From Hyparrhenia diplandra (lineage: Eukaryota > Streptophyta > Magnoliopsida > Poales > Poaceae), in assembly GCA_015847255.1 (NCBI GenBank), contig JADLZK010008784.1:310001-374000 (forward strand): DNA of 64,000 bases, in the 5' to 3' direction. A program made the position numbers and the translations under genes. The notes below the pieces were generated by a model. That model saw only the letters and a program-made list of their open reading frames with translations. It was not told the origin of the DNA and searched no databases. Shown here in pieces: positions 9,514-21,468 of the stretch (position 1 is its first letter; every line of letters starts with the position of its first letter).

Positions 9514-12500
9514 CACTACGGCACAACAACCCGTCGCCCGAGCCCGCGGTCTTTGTCGCGCCCGAAAATCGCTGGGCTGCAAGGCCGTCTCCGCGGCATC
9601 GCAGAGAGCCAGTGATCACAATGGCGGCGATTCGATATCCTCGTGCCGGCGACGGCGAGGCTCGCAAAGATCGCCCGGCGGTGGCACTGGCAATCGTGGC
9701 GACAACAGTAGTATAGCGACGCGTGGCGGCGGGAGGGGCAGGCGACGAATCCGGCGGTATCGGAAGTGCACGTAAGGGGAGGGGCGCCGGTGCGCCTGCT
9801 GCATGGCCTCAGTGTGACGCGGTCAGCCTGATCGACGGCGACGGCCGAGCCACTAGGAGCGAGAGCTGAAGGATGAGGACGCCAACGGGGCGGGACGCTG
9901 GCGGACGAAGGCTGGGGCGGCGGCGTGGCAGGGAAGACGACGAGCCAACAAACAAATGTTGTGCGGGCACTCGGCGCCGCGTCGCACATGACAAGGCGGA
10001 ATCTGGTCGGGTGCAGCCACGCCTCGAAGATGCTGCGGCGTAGCGAGTGGAGGCCACGCAGCGTGCTAGTGGTCGCCGCGCTGGGCCCGGCCAGCTAGAG
10101 CGCCGCCGCCTCGAATGAGCAAAAAAAAAAAAATCAAAAAACAAGATCCATTCACCTTCTTTGGAAAGGGCCACCGCCAGGCCCCCGCACCCTACACGCC
10201 GACCTCCACCTAAGCACCACTGCACGCATCTCAATCGCCGTCACCCACATTCGCGGGAGGTGCGCTACCGCCGCCCGTGCTTGCGCGCGGATCTTGGAAG
10301 GCCAAGCAGAGCGAGGGGAGGAAGACCGTAATCGTGGCCATGGGGGGGAGGAGGACGCACCGACACGGGGGATGGGGATGTCAAACTCGCCTACCTAAAA
10401 CCCTAGGCTTTCTCACAGGGTTTACAGTTTAGAGTGGCTCGGTGCATCAACCGCCCACGAAGACGCGGGCAGCGAGGAGTAGGCTGCACTCGCAACGAAT
10501 GTGCAGCCGCGTCATTGGACCGCCATACGTGCCACTCATTTAGGCATTATCACTAAGAGTTCTCTAAACATAGCCAAATCCTCTTGTGACTTTACGTGCT
10601 CCCGTGTGGAGATCCTGGGGATGTTTGGTTCATGCCATAAATTGCCATGTCGCGAATTGCCACCAATTGTCGAAATTGATCCGCGCAACAACACGATAAC
10701 TATCGTGCTTTCGCGACGACGAGCAATTGCTTTCCGAGCAAAGCAACAAAGGGTCCTCGCTTTCGTGGAGGGAAACCGACCGTTTTTCAGTGCAAAACGG
10801 CAAAGATCAACCAATCCCTAGAGAAGCTGGGGTTTGGCAAGAATTAGAACAGAAAAGTAGAACGCAGTAAAAAGAAAAGATGTATTTTTGTTTGTGTCGA
10901 TTGATTAGAAAAAACAATCGGTCGTGCCCCATACAAAACATATATAGGGTGGCCTGGTCTACTGCAATAGAGGAGTCCAATACATGTACGTACACGTTTA
11001 ATTATCCCTTGCACAAGCTAAATAGAATATTCCTATTCCTAATCAATGTGGAGTACGTATCTAATATTATCTCTTCAAAGTCCGACTAAAACTTGAACCT
11101 TCCTATTCCTTTCCTCCGAGATCTCGTTTGCTTGCTTTTCCAACACAATCTCGCTTGCTTGCTTTTCCAACACGTATGCTCCAGCTTATCCATCAAAATA
11201 ACACCTCACATGCATATTTCCGATCATCCTCCTTCAACAGCTCAGTAGTTTGTTGTCAAAAAAAAAAAAAAAAAACCCCAGCTCACTAGTTAACCCATAC
11301 GTGATCTTCTCTTCTGCCATTTACTCCTAGAGCTTGATGCCAAACTGCCACCAGCCAGCACTCACCAATGCAGAAGAATATCTTGCGTCCCCCTGCATGC
11401 TGCCGCCAACCTAGCTCAGAACGATGCCTGCAAGCCTCTTTATGTCTTTCATCATGACCGTGTCACATTTATTCTTTATATCGAACACATCTGTCCTGTA
11501 GAAATATCATTTGAGCATGTGTCAACTAACGAATTTGATCACCAGCGACTACAGAAATTTGGCCAACCATGTATGCCAACTAACAAGCCAAATTACACTA
11601 GTACATTGCCACGACGAAAACTCAAACTCTAAAACAAATAAAAAAACGAAACAGCAGACGCGGAGCTCGGCTTCGTTTTGGACCAATAGAATTCGACCGT
11701 GCTAGCGATTTCATCCCCCGTTGGGGACACCCTAACCGTAGACAGGCTCTTGTGTGGTCGTCCGTCATCGGTGTCCGGTGATGACTCCTGGGACACGCGG
11801 CGACATGCCTCCTGTTCCTGCGCGCCGCATGGGACGCGACGCGTGTAGTCGTCCGTCGTCGATGTGCGGTTAAACCTGGGAATGGTTTGCGGCAAACCAG
11901 ATTTTCTGGTTCGGTTTCTTGTTTTGGCCTGCATGGTTTGGGGGAATGGGCTGAAAAGTATATTGACTAGTTCGGTTTAGGGTAGTTGCTATAGTGGGTT
12001 GGTTGGGTTTGGAATGGGTTTCAGTGTTTGGAGTAGAGAACGGTGTGAAGACTGTAGTCGGGCGCGGTGTGATGGCCGTGGTCTCTGTTGTCCCCTTCAT
12101 GCTGCCGCTCCCTCCTAACTCGCTCCTAGACCGATTGTTGCTGGACCGGGTGCTGCATCGCTGTTGTTGGAGCTAGTCGCTGCTTGTTGTTGGGAACTTC
12201 CGGAGCGATAGTGTTCTTGTCTGCTGCGCGCGGCATCACCAGACATTGCTGCTTCGTCAGGGCAGACGCTGCCTCCGTTGCAGGTTTCGATGGCAACGCC
12301 CTCCTCTTTGCTACCGGCGGCGACACCATAGGCGCGTACTTCTCTACGGTGGGAGCGGAGCAGCGGGACAAGAGCTTGAGCAGGCCTTGGAGAGCGACGA
12401 GCTTCGCGTCCATCCGGACGCGCGCACAGTGCTGATGAGGCTGCAGCATCTATGACGACGTGCTCGAAGCCGTCATGGCGGCCACGCTTACGAGCGGGTG

Positions 12501-12870
12501 TGGCAGACGCCTCAAAGGGGGCGCGGGCGTGGCGGGTCGTCGGCTCCCCAGCGTTGTGGCACGAAGACGCGGCTGGAGCCATCGCGGCGGCGATGATGCC
12601 CCGCCGCCGGTCGAGGAACGCAGTGGCGCCGTACAGTGCGGTGAGGTACAAACGTGATAGGCGGTGGACATGTATTTGGGGACATTACAGGAAGTAAGAG
12701 AGAAGATGCCAACACGCCATCAACCAGAAAGGATGAGTTTAGATGCTCTAATTCCTTGAGCTAGCATAACAGCTTAACTGTTCAAACTGACTATTCGAAT
12801 CAAGTAGCTAGACGGACGAAAAAAAAAAAAAAACAGTATCATTTTGCCACTAGGAGGATCATCGCATCCT
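9514..12870. other. Intergenic, nothing firmly assignable
   Basis: 9514-10530 and 12100-12660 are GC-rich with overlapping frames on both strands that look compositional. A GGGGATGTTTGGTTCAT block at 10618 resembles a Tourist end and faces a weak partner near 10819, but no TSD is convincing. A poly(A) tract at 11260 and AT-rich stretches carry no recognisable gene. Confidence 0.35.
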
Positions 12871-12959
12871 CAGGACCATTGAACTGGCATCTTCACATAG
12901 CAAAAAGGATGACAAAGGGTTCATTCAAAGAGAAAACATTTTCCCCAGGCCTTGCTTAT

Positions 12960-13770
12960 CTTGTCTGCAGCGGTTGGGTCTTCATTTTTTTCTTTGGCAG
13001 AATTGAGGGCAGATCTCTGATTATGTCATTGTATTCATTCATCAGCTCAGCCCTCTGCTCAACTGTTGCATTTTCTGGCACCTTGGACTGTCCCACATCT
13101 TACCACCGTCTGTGCTCCAGTTGTTGAACTTCTTCTATGGAAACACGACTCTTTCTTCAGGGTCTTCAGGGATTGGGACATAGGCGGGAGAACCTGGAAT
13201 GGGTTTGTCCACTGTCTCCATTACACCCGACTCAAACACCCATGCCAACCTAGTGTGCACGGACCTTCTCCTCGTGGCCTCACAGCACACCACGGCAATT
13301 GAAGCAAGAGCATCCTGAGTTTGGGCTTGAGAGTACCTTTTGGTCTCATCAGATAGAATCTTGTAGACGGCAAAGAGTGGACCTTTGCCAAGTTGCAATT
13401 TTTTCCAGTCGATCTGCATGCCACCTTTACCATAATCTTGTAGACGGCAGATATGATCTTTTTCATCTTCACATCAAGAAACAGCTTCCATTGGAAATTA
13501 GAAGAGACCAAATAACCTTCTAGATATAGATCACTCAGTCTTATGAGGAATCTCAACGGGCCTCTGGCAGTTGCCCATGTGGCGGCAGGATGGAGAACGA
13601 GAATGATGCGACCTTTCTTGGGAAGAACTGCACTGGAGCATTCACCCCTCACTTTTGATATAGCCTGGCCGCCATTTTCTTCTCTAGATTGATTTGAGAT
13701 TGTGGTAAGAATTGCGATCATATGCCTATTTGAGAGTCATGTCATCGTCGCTCGCGGTGAAATCAACACG
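12960..13770 (-). pseudogene. Ribosome-inactivating protein (rRNA N-glycosylase domain) relic, frame-broken
   Basis: Conceptual minus-strand translation shows RIP-family landmarks in order. An N-terminal block lies near 13765-13690, followed by the strand motif DLYLEGYLV near 13540. The active-site helix region ALASIAVVCCEATRRR is near 13300, where the conserved Glu and Arg of the glycosylase would sit, and a Trp-containing tail (NNWS) is near 13120. Intact members depurinate the sarcin-ricin loop of large-subunit rRNA. Here the frame changes near 13420-13430, and stops interrupt the N-terminal block (two) and the region near 13133, so no functional protein is expected. A short repeated ATCTTGTAGACGGCA near 13360 and 13433 marks the frame change and may be a small internal duplication. 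Assignment rests on motif order, not on a search. Confidence 0.5.
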
Positions 13771-13799
13771 GAGGAACTAAGAAAACAAATGTACATAAC

Positions 13800-15014
13800 A
13801 GTCACAAACAGTAAACAACAGTTTCAACACTGCATAGTGAATTCGAAACAATAAACAACTGCATTGAACACTTCCAAAACGGGAGGTCGTTCCCAGTCGG
13901 CCAGCTATGATCCCACCTAATAGATTAATTAACTATACTATGATCCCAGCTATGACAATAAACAAATTAATTCCCAGCAGCATGCTTGTGGGGAGCACTG
14001 CCCCCTTGACCTTCGCAACCAAAGGTTGCGGGAGCGGGGGCGAGGGCTTCCCGCAGGAAAGGAAAGCAAAGAAAGTAGGAATGAGAAATTGGGGGAGACT
14101 CCCCCTACAGACTCCCCCTCCCCTTGGCCTTGGGGTTGTATTTATAGTGGGGTGAAGGGAGTACATTTTCCATCCGACCTCTTTAGGAATTTATAGTGAG
14201 CCCTCAAACTAGTTGAGTATTGGGCCTTTTTACAAGGGTGGGGGTGGCAAGGCATGCCGCTACCCGCACCCCCAACAATGCTAGAGCGGCGCACGCCCGT
14301 CTAAATTAATTCCCAGTGGCATGCTAGAGCGGCGCATGCTGTCCAAGTCTGGTCCTTTCCATTCCCGACAACGATTGCAGGTAACAAATTAATAATGCGA
14401 GAGCTGCGCACGCCGAGACATTGCATCTAAGAGCACCACCAGTGTGCGGGTCGAAGACGAGTCGATGCAATAAATGCTCGATCGACCCCGCTTCGATACT
14501 TAATCGTGAGGTCGGTTCGTTGGAGGCCCGGTTCGTTGTATCGAACTCGGCTCTAGCGAAAAAAAAGAATAAGCGGTGGAGTGAGGGAGGGGACTTGGAA
14601 GAATGAGTGGTGGAGAGAGCCATGCATGCTGGTGGGGACCTTGCTTTTATAGATATGGGGTACATATATCAACCCAACACTCCCTTCTATACATTGCTCC
14701 TCGAAAGAATGAAAGCTGTCTAATCATTTGTGGGACCCGCCAAAGAACCAACCTGGCTCCTATACACTGCCGATGTTCTAAAACAAGCACCTCCGCAAGA
14801 CGCGACATCCACTCGAGGAGATACAGACAATACCTTCTCCGCCGGGAAGGCGTTGACCCATCCCCTTTGGCGACTTGGCGGCGCCTCCGACTTGCGCCCT
14901 CCGCCCCCCCCGGTGCCATCGCCGGATCTCGCCGCCGTCCGCGCCGCCGCAAAACCCACGTCTCGCCCGCTTGGAACGATATTGATGGGTGGAAAGACAC
15001 TCCGGGCCCGTCAC
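13800..15014. other. Intergenic, no supported gene
   Basis: GCTAGAGCGGCGCA(C/T)GC is repeated near 14280 and 14324. A block at 14015-14277 with TATTTATAGTGGGG and ending in CCCCCAACA could be a minus-strand LTR scrap, but I could not pair its ends. 14720-15000 is GC-rich without recognisable domains. Confidence 0.3.
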
Positions 15015-15017
15015 TTA

Positions 15018-15292
15018 CGGGCTGTTTGGTTGAGTATGTCGGTTGCCCCCGCCACACACTCGCGGCGGCCACGATTCTTGGCTGCTGTTTGGATGGCACG
15101 CAAGTTTAGGCTGTTTGCTGTTGTCGTCTCTCTCTGCTGTGCAATAATTGTTGGTTCATTTGTCCTTTAGCGTTTTGTCTTTAGTTGTAGCTGTTGTCCG
15201 GCTGTGGCGGAGTGTGGCGAACAAAAACACCGCCACAGTCGGGCGGCCACACTCGCACGGTGGCAAAGTGAAGGGCTGAACCAAACAGCCCC
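15018..15292. mobile_element. Tourist-type MITE (PIF/Harbinger), TSD TTA
   Basis: Ends CGGGCTGTTTGGTTGAG and TGAACCAAACAGCCCC are inverted repeats. The flanks are TTA at 15015-15017 and TTA at 15293-15295. The 275-bp length, terminal GGGCTGTTTGGTT and TTA duplication fit Tourist elements. Confidence 0.85.
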
Positions 15293-15295
15293 TTA

Positions 15296-16138
15296 GACTC
15301 GGAACAGACGCCAACGACTCTTGCATGCCGGGGGGTTGCCCGCCGGTGCCTATCACGGCGGCGCGCCGCACCGCCTTGCCTTGCCGACCGATGTTGGCAT
15401 GCACCGCAGATTTGTCATGGCAGCCACCGACACCGTGTGTTGTATGTGTGGCCGTGAGCGCGAGCAAGGACGAGCGAGGGTGTTCCCAAAGACGAGGTGA
15501 GTGAGACTCGAGGACAAAGCCATCCTTTGGCTGCTCATGACACCGTATCGGTGTTGTTTGTTTGCTTTGCATTGCTCGTGTCCGTCCGGTGGGACGCACG
15601 CCGCCAACCAACATGATCGGTTGGGATTAGATGAGATTTTAGATTATGATGAGCAACAGCGATTAGATTTTTGGGTGCGTGATCATGTCGGAGTTAGGTG
15701 CGCCGCAGCGGCGATCCGCCGGGACACGGTCCGCTTCTCCGTCTTCGTGGCTCGTCTAACTAGCCAAGACCCGTGCCCCCCTAGGCCTGCCCCCGCCTCT
15801 ACGCTTCCCTTGCTTCTCTTCCATGGTCCATGGCTCCTCCATGCACCATCATCCATGATCCAGGCAATGCTTTTCTCGAGGCACGCGTTGCCTCGGTAGT
15901 GGTTGGACGACCAACGCCATCGCCAAGATGGACGCGGCGCACCCACCGGGCGGTGCTGCGTGTGGAAGTCGGGGCTGGCCTGGACAAAGAAAGCACCAAT
16001 GCAAGAGTGAGGCGGGGCCGGGCGTTCGGTCCATGGCTCGCCCGCAACACCAAAGATCGATCGCACGCAAAGAACATTCATGCACCACGGCTCGCCACCC
16101 GCAAAGATCGGGCCCGGCAACGCAAAAAGGCCGAGCAG
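15296..16138. other. GC-rich intergenic, no supported gene
   Basis: Open frames exist on both strands. None has a recognisable domain or consistent codon bias. Confidence 0.3.
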
Positions 16139-16143
16139 CTACC

Positions 16144-16634
16144 TGTTAAAACAAATAACACTTAGAGGATCACTGGGTAGATCAAGACGAGTACATCTTA
16201 TAACAAAATGCTGAACAACATGTATATATGATCCTAATACATCTTCTAACCACATCGATTAACGCAAGATCTAGTAACAATAGAGAGATTAGATAACCGA
16301 CCGTCCCTTTCCCTTGATGTTGGTGTTCTTTGGACTCGCCATGACTCCGTCACTTGATGTTGGTGTTGCCGGCGCCATGGCAAGTGGCGGTGGAGACGCT
16401 TCCCGTCACTTGCCGCGGATCTCGAGGATCGGATTAGGTATAGGAGTGTGGGTGGGGAATAGTGGCGGCGGTGAACTTAGGGTACCGTGCCCCGGCGCCC
16501 CACCCTCCTATTTATGTACGGCAATGTGACAGGGCCCTCCAACCATTAGTGGGTTGGGCTCCCCTGATCAGAGAGCGGATCAAGGTTTAGTTCGGTCCGT
16601 TGGGCCCAAAACCAAGAGAGATCAAATACCAACA
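16144..16634 (-). mobile_element. Ty1/copia LTR (3' LTR, minus orientation)
   Basis: Read on the minus strand it starts TGTTGGTATTTG and ends TTTTAACA, a normal TG...CA LTR of 491 bp. Immediately inside lies a purine-rich tract (AAGGGGGAGAA on the minus strand, about 16635-16645), and then copia RNase H coding sequence. The partner LTR is missing, so no TSD can be tested. Confidence 0.65.
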
Positions 16635-17340
16635 TTCTCCCCCTTGATCTCCTCTTAATAACTTATCTTAATCTTTAACTTAAAAACTTATTTCTTAAAC
16701 TTCATCCCATTATAAAGCTATGCGTAGAGCGTGTCTCATCATCACAGCAAATTGTCGTTAGACTTAACAGCTACAATACATCCCTCTGTTATGAAATAAA
16801 GTTATAAAATCTAATTTTGGGCCCTAAGTGACCAGGAATCATAGGCTTTCCATTAAACCCATGCCGGCTAGGTGTTTTCTAAACACATTGGGTGGTAAGC
16901 CTTTTGTGAGCGGATCCGCTAACATCTTATCTGTACTTATATGCTCTAGAATTATAACATGATCCCAGACTTTTTCCTTCACAACGTAGTACTTAATATC
17001 AATGTGTTTGGTGGCAGCACTTGACCTATTGTTGTGAGCGTATTCTATTGCGGGATTATTATCGCAATATAACTTAAGTGGTTTCTCAATGCTGTCTACC
17101 ACTCTTAAACCAGGTATGAACTTCTTAAGCCAATTCACTTGACCAGAGGCCTCATAACATGCCAGAAACTCCGCATACATTGTGGATGATGTAACAAGAG
17201 TTTGTTTTGAGCTTTTCCATGATATAGCTCCTTCTGCGAGAGTAAAAATATATCCTGGAGTGGATTTTCTCTATCTCCCGCCCGAGTTGCATACAGAGTA
17301 AACTCGCTTGTATCAAAAGAAAAACTGACTTGTGCCACGT
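16635..17340 (-). pseudogene. Ty1/copia RNase H domain, truncated
   Basis: The minus strand encodes copia RNase H from the STMYAEFLACYEASGQ region to ADPLTKGLP near the polyprotein end, with IEYAHNN and TKHIDIKYYVVKEKV between (16839-17180). Upstream coding continues as SGYIF/AISWKSSKQTLV-like sequence to about 17275. There one base is missing within a run of A, breaking the frame. Homology ends near 17340 and integrase and reverse transcriptase are absent, so only the 3' part of the element survives. Confidence 0.8.
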
Positions 17341-17687
17341 GCTAGTGTGCCTCAACCGTAGAGAAGACGATACAAAAACTATGCATGGTAGTACCACACT
17401 GTGAGCGAGCGGTGACCTAGGCGGCTGGAGACGAGCAGAGACAGAGAGCCATGCCGAATCTCTGTATCTGCAAACTTAAGATTGACATGATTAGACCTGT
17501 AGTTATATGAAAGGTTGGTACGGAGTACCATTCAAAGGGAATGACAATGAGGGTCAGCCGGTCAGTGCACTGGGCTTTTAAACACCCACCCCTGCCTCCC
17601 CAAAGGCCAACAAGGCCCCGATGAGCCAGACAGAGAAACTTTCTGCTGGCCCCGTGTCGTGGTAAAAGACAAGCGCATAGCACCAAA

Positions 17688-17945
17688 GCAACGCCTGGCG
17701 ACGCATCCACCACGGTGCAGGTCAGTCCACTAACCGAGCTGGATCACCTCGTGATTCCCAACCGAGAGTCGGAGACATCTGCAGCTTTGTACTCCCTCCG
17801 TTTGTCACCCTGGATAGCAACGCCTGGCGACGCATCCACCACGGTGCAGGTCAGTCCACTAACCGAGCTGGATCACCTCGTGATTCCCAACCGAGAGTCG
17901 GAGACATCTGCAGCTTTGTACTCCCCCTCTGTTTGTCACCCCGGA
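17688..17945. repeat. 129-bp tandem duplication (2 copies)
   Basis: 17688-17816 and 17817-17945 are near-identical, starting GCAACGCCTGGCGACGC. Copy 1 ends with the first 26 bases or so of the Stowaway at 17921, so the duplication happened after that MITE had inserted. Confidence 0.9.
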
Positions 17946-18148
17946 TTCCGCCATCTTATTCGAATCTTCGCCTTATTCAAATTTTTGTATAAATATAATT
18001 TATTTTGTTATGACTTATTTTATCAATGAAGATACTTGAATATTGATTAATTTATTTTATAATTTGCATAAATATTTTGAATAAGACGGATGGTCAAACA
18101 TGTAAGCTCAAAAGTCAAAAACGACGAACTCCATGGGGACAGAGGGAG
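17921..18148. mobile_element. Stowaway MITE (Tc1/mariner), TSD TA
   Basis: Ends CTCCCCCTCTGTTTG and GGGGACAGAGGGAG are inverted, flanked by TA at 17919-17920 and TA at 18149-18150. 228 bp, AT-rich core, no ORF. Confidence 0.8.
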
Positions 18149-18150
18149 TA

Positions 18151-19735
18151 GTGGCAACGACGTGGTGCAGGACAGCAGGAGGGAGATGGGGTAGCATCTA
18201 CAGGAGACGAGATTGACACGGACAGAGATGTGCATGTCCACAGCTCTCAGCGCCCGTGTCGTTGGTGGGCGCGTCCACGGCGCCGTTTCTTCGTTCGCAG
18301 CGCTTGTCTTCTCCGGGTAGTGGGGTTGCTAGTCTGTCCAGCCAGCTGCACTGGCGGATCGATTCGGCGCGGGAGCCTGCCTGGACGTACGGTGTGCCCC
18401 GTCTCGAATCGCAGCGCCAGCGGCAGATCCATTGGCGTCCATCAGCGCGCGGCAGCTCCATTATACTAGCAATGGCATCGCCATGGACAGCGCGTTGGTT
18501 TGTGCGATTGCATGCTTTGGTCAGGGTGCGATTGCATAATAAAGTTAAGTATATCTACACGACCTAAGAGTGATTATGAATACTTTGAATAATGAAGTTA
18601 TCTTTGGTTGAAAACGGGCGGAATAAATCCGGCTCCGTTTTCTACGTACTTTGGTCTGTCCATTTTTGGGTTCAGTTTCCACATGATCTTATCTCCATGC
18701 ATCCGGAATTGAACCATTTTTCATCTCGTTTGCAATCCATAAAATTAATATGTTGATGAACCTACTAATCACCAATGATTCATGTTAACGCATGGCATGC
18801 TAGTGAATATTTGGCCAAATGCTTGTGTATATAAGTTTTGTAACGTGGTTGGTCACGTTATTCTAACTTTAACTTAATTTTCCGGCTCTCTCTCTGTATC
18901 AGTTGGTTTTCGTAGTGCACCTGCATATCCGGATTCTATTTTCATGATTTCCCAACTCGACTCCATTCCTCGGAAAGATACAAGTAGAAATGAGGTTTCG
19001 ATTCCGTTGGCAAACCTGTATTTTGCGAACACTAGAGTAGGGATTACGGAGCTGTATGTTTTGTTTGATGATGCACTACTGCTCCGACGAGGACCATGCA
19101 TGCCGGCCGTTTCCAATCTGTTGGACCGGAAGGCAAAATTTGTACTGGCCGGCAGGCAAGGTGCACGCAAGCACCCAGCACTATCCTTGAGTCACTAGCT
19201 CATGCATGCTGCCACTTTTCATCAGTACGAGCAAGCAAAAAACCAGTACGCCAGGCGCCGCGCAGACGAGAGGCTCAACCGCCCAAGGCTGCAGCTGCAC
19301 TCGCTCAAGGATGCGCCGTCCATTCCCAGTCGCATCACATTCACATATCGGTAGTCAGGTACAGTAGCAAAAAGACGGCCGCATGGATGCACAAGCACGC
19401 TACTCTGTTGCCTGCTTCGGCGGTTCTCGGCTCGATCGGCCAGCGCGGCGCTCCAATCCCCGGAGCCTGACGACGAGCACCGCATGCGGCGGTAGCTGCT
19501 GCGGCATGCATGAGGCAGGGCGCATGCAGCTGGCGCCAAGCAACATCAAGGGAAGCCGAGATTCTTCGGCAGCGGCGCTTGGCCGGTAGCCTCGCCGGAC
19601 CATGGGGATCCACGACCAGAGGAGCCATCTCGCCAGGCCCCCACCACAGCAATGACAACTGCCCAAAATCACGGTACCGTTGCATGCCCCACAGCGGCGC
19701 CAGAGAGCACCATAAGCAGGGACCACGAGAATGAA
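18151..19735. other. Intergenic, no supported gene
   Basis: 18230-18470 is GC-rich. 18944-19198 has an open frame on both strands without recognisable domain. I see no gene I would defend. Confidence 0.3.
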
Positions 19736-19738
19736 TAA

Positions 19739-19980
19739 GGGCCTCTTTGGCCGAGCTCTTCCCAGCTCCGGCTCTCCAACTGTAGCTGCACTGTGCCGGG
19801 ACGAGGAGCCGGAGCCGGAAGCCCCAGAATCGAGCTCCTCCCAGCTCCGATGAACAGTACATGTGTCAGTGAGAGACCGAGAGGAGGAGAGCTCCTGCAG
19901 GCTCCGATGTACAGTCGCGCTACAGTACCATCGCGAGGAGCCGGAGCCGCAGCCGCAGCTCCTGCCTGCCAAAGAGGCCC
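19739..19980. mobile_element. Tourist-type MITE, TSD TAA
   Basis: Ends GGGCCTCTTTGGC and GCCAAAGAGGCCC are perfect inverted repeats. TAA flanks both sides (19736-19738 and 19981-19983). The core has repeated GGAGCCGGAGC / GAGCTC blocks in both orientations and no ORF of note. Confidence 0.88.
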
Positions 19981-20270
19981 TAATACTCTGCCTGTAATAT
20001 TTGTGTTATGATAATGGTGTCTATACCTCGCGCTGCTTATGCAGTTGCGTTAGTTTTTTCTTAACACAACGTCTTCAGTTGCAGGTTGGTAGAGGTAGCT
20101 GCTGCGCCTTTTGATGATTGTCCACGTACTACCACTCCAGCGCTGCAATTTGATACAGTACGTAGTCCGGGTTGCACGCAGGCCAGCCAAATTAGAACGT
20201 ACTCCCTGGGTCCCCCAATTACAGTATCTTGATTTTGAGAGGCAGGCCCGAATTCAATTGAATTGAATTA

Positions 20271-20438
20271 GGGGGTGCTTGTTTCAAAAAAGTCCTAAGA
20301 CTTCTTAGTCCTGGGGACTTCTTAAAAAAAAATCCTTTCAACAAGCATTTTTAGAAACTTCTAAAAAAAAAAATCCCTACATATTTGATTTTCTAGGGAC
20401 GTTTGGGACTATAAAAAATATATAAACCAAACATCCCC
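20271..20438. mobile_element. Tourist-type MITE, TSD TTA
   Basis: Starts GGGGGTGCTTGTTT and ends AAACCAAACATCCCC, with TTA at 20268-20270 and 20439-20441. 168 bp. AGTCCTAAGACTTCTTAGTCC forms an internal palindrome. Confidence 0.8.
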
Positions 20439-20831
20439 TTAATAACTAGCTAGTGGCCAAGTGTCCAAGTCCAAGCCACGGATGGCCGGCCGTCCAGGTC
20501 CATTTCCAGCTACTTCGATCCTGGTGTGGTGTGTGTCTCTTGTAGCGTACCATGAATTTGACCCTGTTTCAATTGCCAGCTCCACACACACGCGTCAATC
20601 ACGTGCTGTACGTGTGCCTATGTCACCCCCGGCCATTTTCCCCATCCGATCGAATCTGCTCGTTGAGGCAACAGCCAACAAGGATGCCTCAACGGATGGC
20701 CTTAATGCAGCCAACAATTAAGGCATCTATACTGTTTATTTACGGCTCAGAATGAACATATTACAGAAAATATATATTCTATGACCATAAATGAATCATA
20801 CGTATTTAGAGTTAGAATGGTTGTAACATGA

Positions 20832-21460
20832 TTTTTTTTTTTTTTTTTGACAACTAACGCCTTTATAGATTAAGCGACCATTTTACAAAAACAGACATTC
20901 GGGAAGGTCAGATTACAAGTAGGTCCACCGACCGATTACAATAGAGGAAGTGGTAGTGACGTGAGACGAACGCTACCTGGCAAGAAGCCGATGTATTGCC
21001 GAGGCGAGGACAATCGGATGGTGAGACCGCGCCACGCGTCGGTTGAGGAAGGGACGACGAAGCCATAGATGTAATCCACGCCGCGGCGACCAAAAATATG
21101 TGTAGAAACCTCGCCGCCCCCCGGTAAATGTCGGGACCAAAATAATGGGCCCCCAAACATTCTATACTAGCGAGAGACATAACGGCCCATCTTTGTAAGT
21201 CAGAATCTAGACCAAGGCCACCAATGGGCCGAATGCCTCCCAACACATCACAGGCCGTGGACATGTTGACAAGAGGAGGTGGGCTGCTGGCTACCTGATC
21301 TACAAACTTGGAGGTATTGACAAGCGTGTCATCTTTCGGCCTACAAATTGGCCCACGACGGCGCACTAACAACACCCATCCAACCAGCTCAAAAACATCA
21401 GCAAACATACGAACTTGCTACCCATAGATCGGCCCACAAATGCCCAGTAGCACAAAAAAG
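20832..21460 (-). mobile_element. Poly(A)-tailed retroposed sequence, minus strand
   Basis: A run of about 17 T at 20832-20848 is the poly(A) tail of a minus-strand sequence preceded by ATAAAGGCG. A 166-codon open frame (21408 to 20908) reads into it. I do not recognise the protein. It could be a LINE 3' part or a processed pseudogene. Its 5' side is interrupted by the solo LTR at 21469. Confidence 0.4.
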
Positions 21461-21468
21461 GGCCCATC

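Noticed and set aside
10618..10819. Tourist-like start GGGGATGTTTGGTT
   Set aside because: The right inverted end is too weak and no TTA/TAA duplication is found, so it is not listed as an element.
12115..12651. 178-codon minus-strand frame
   Set aside because: GC-rich, open in several frames, low-complexity Ala/Arg content, no known domain and no splice or promoter support.
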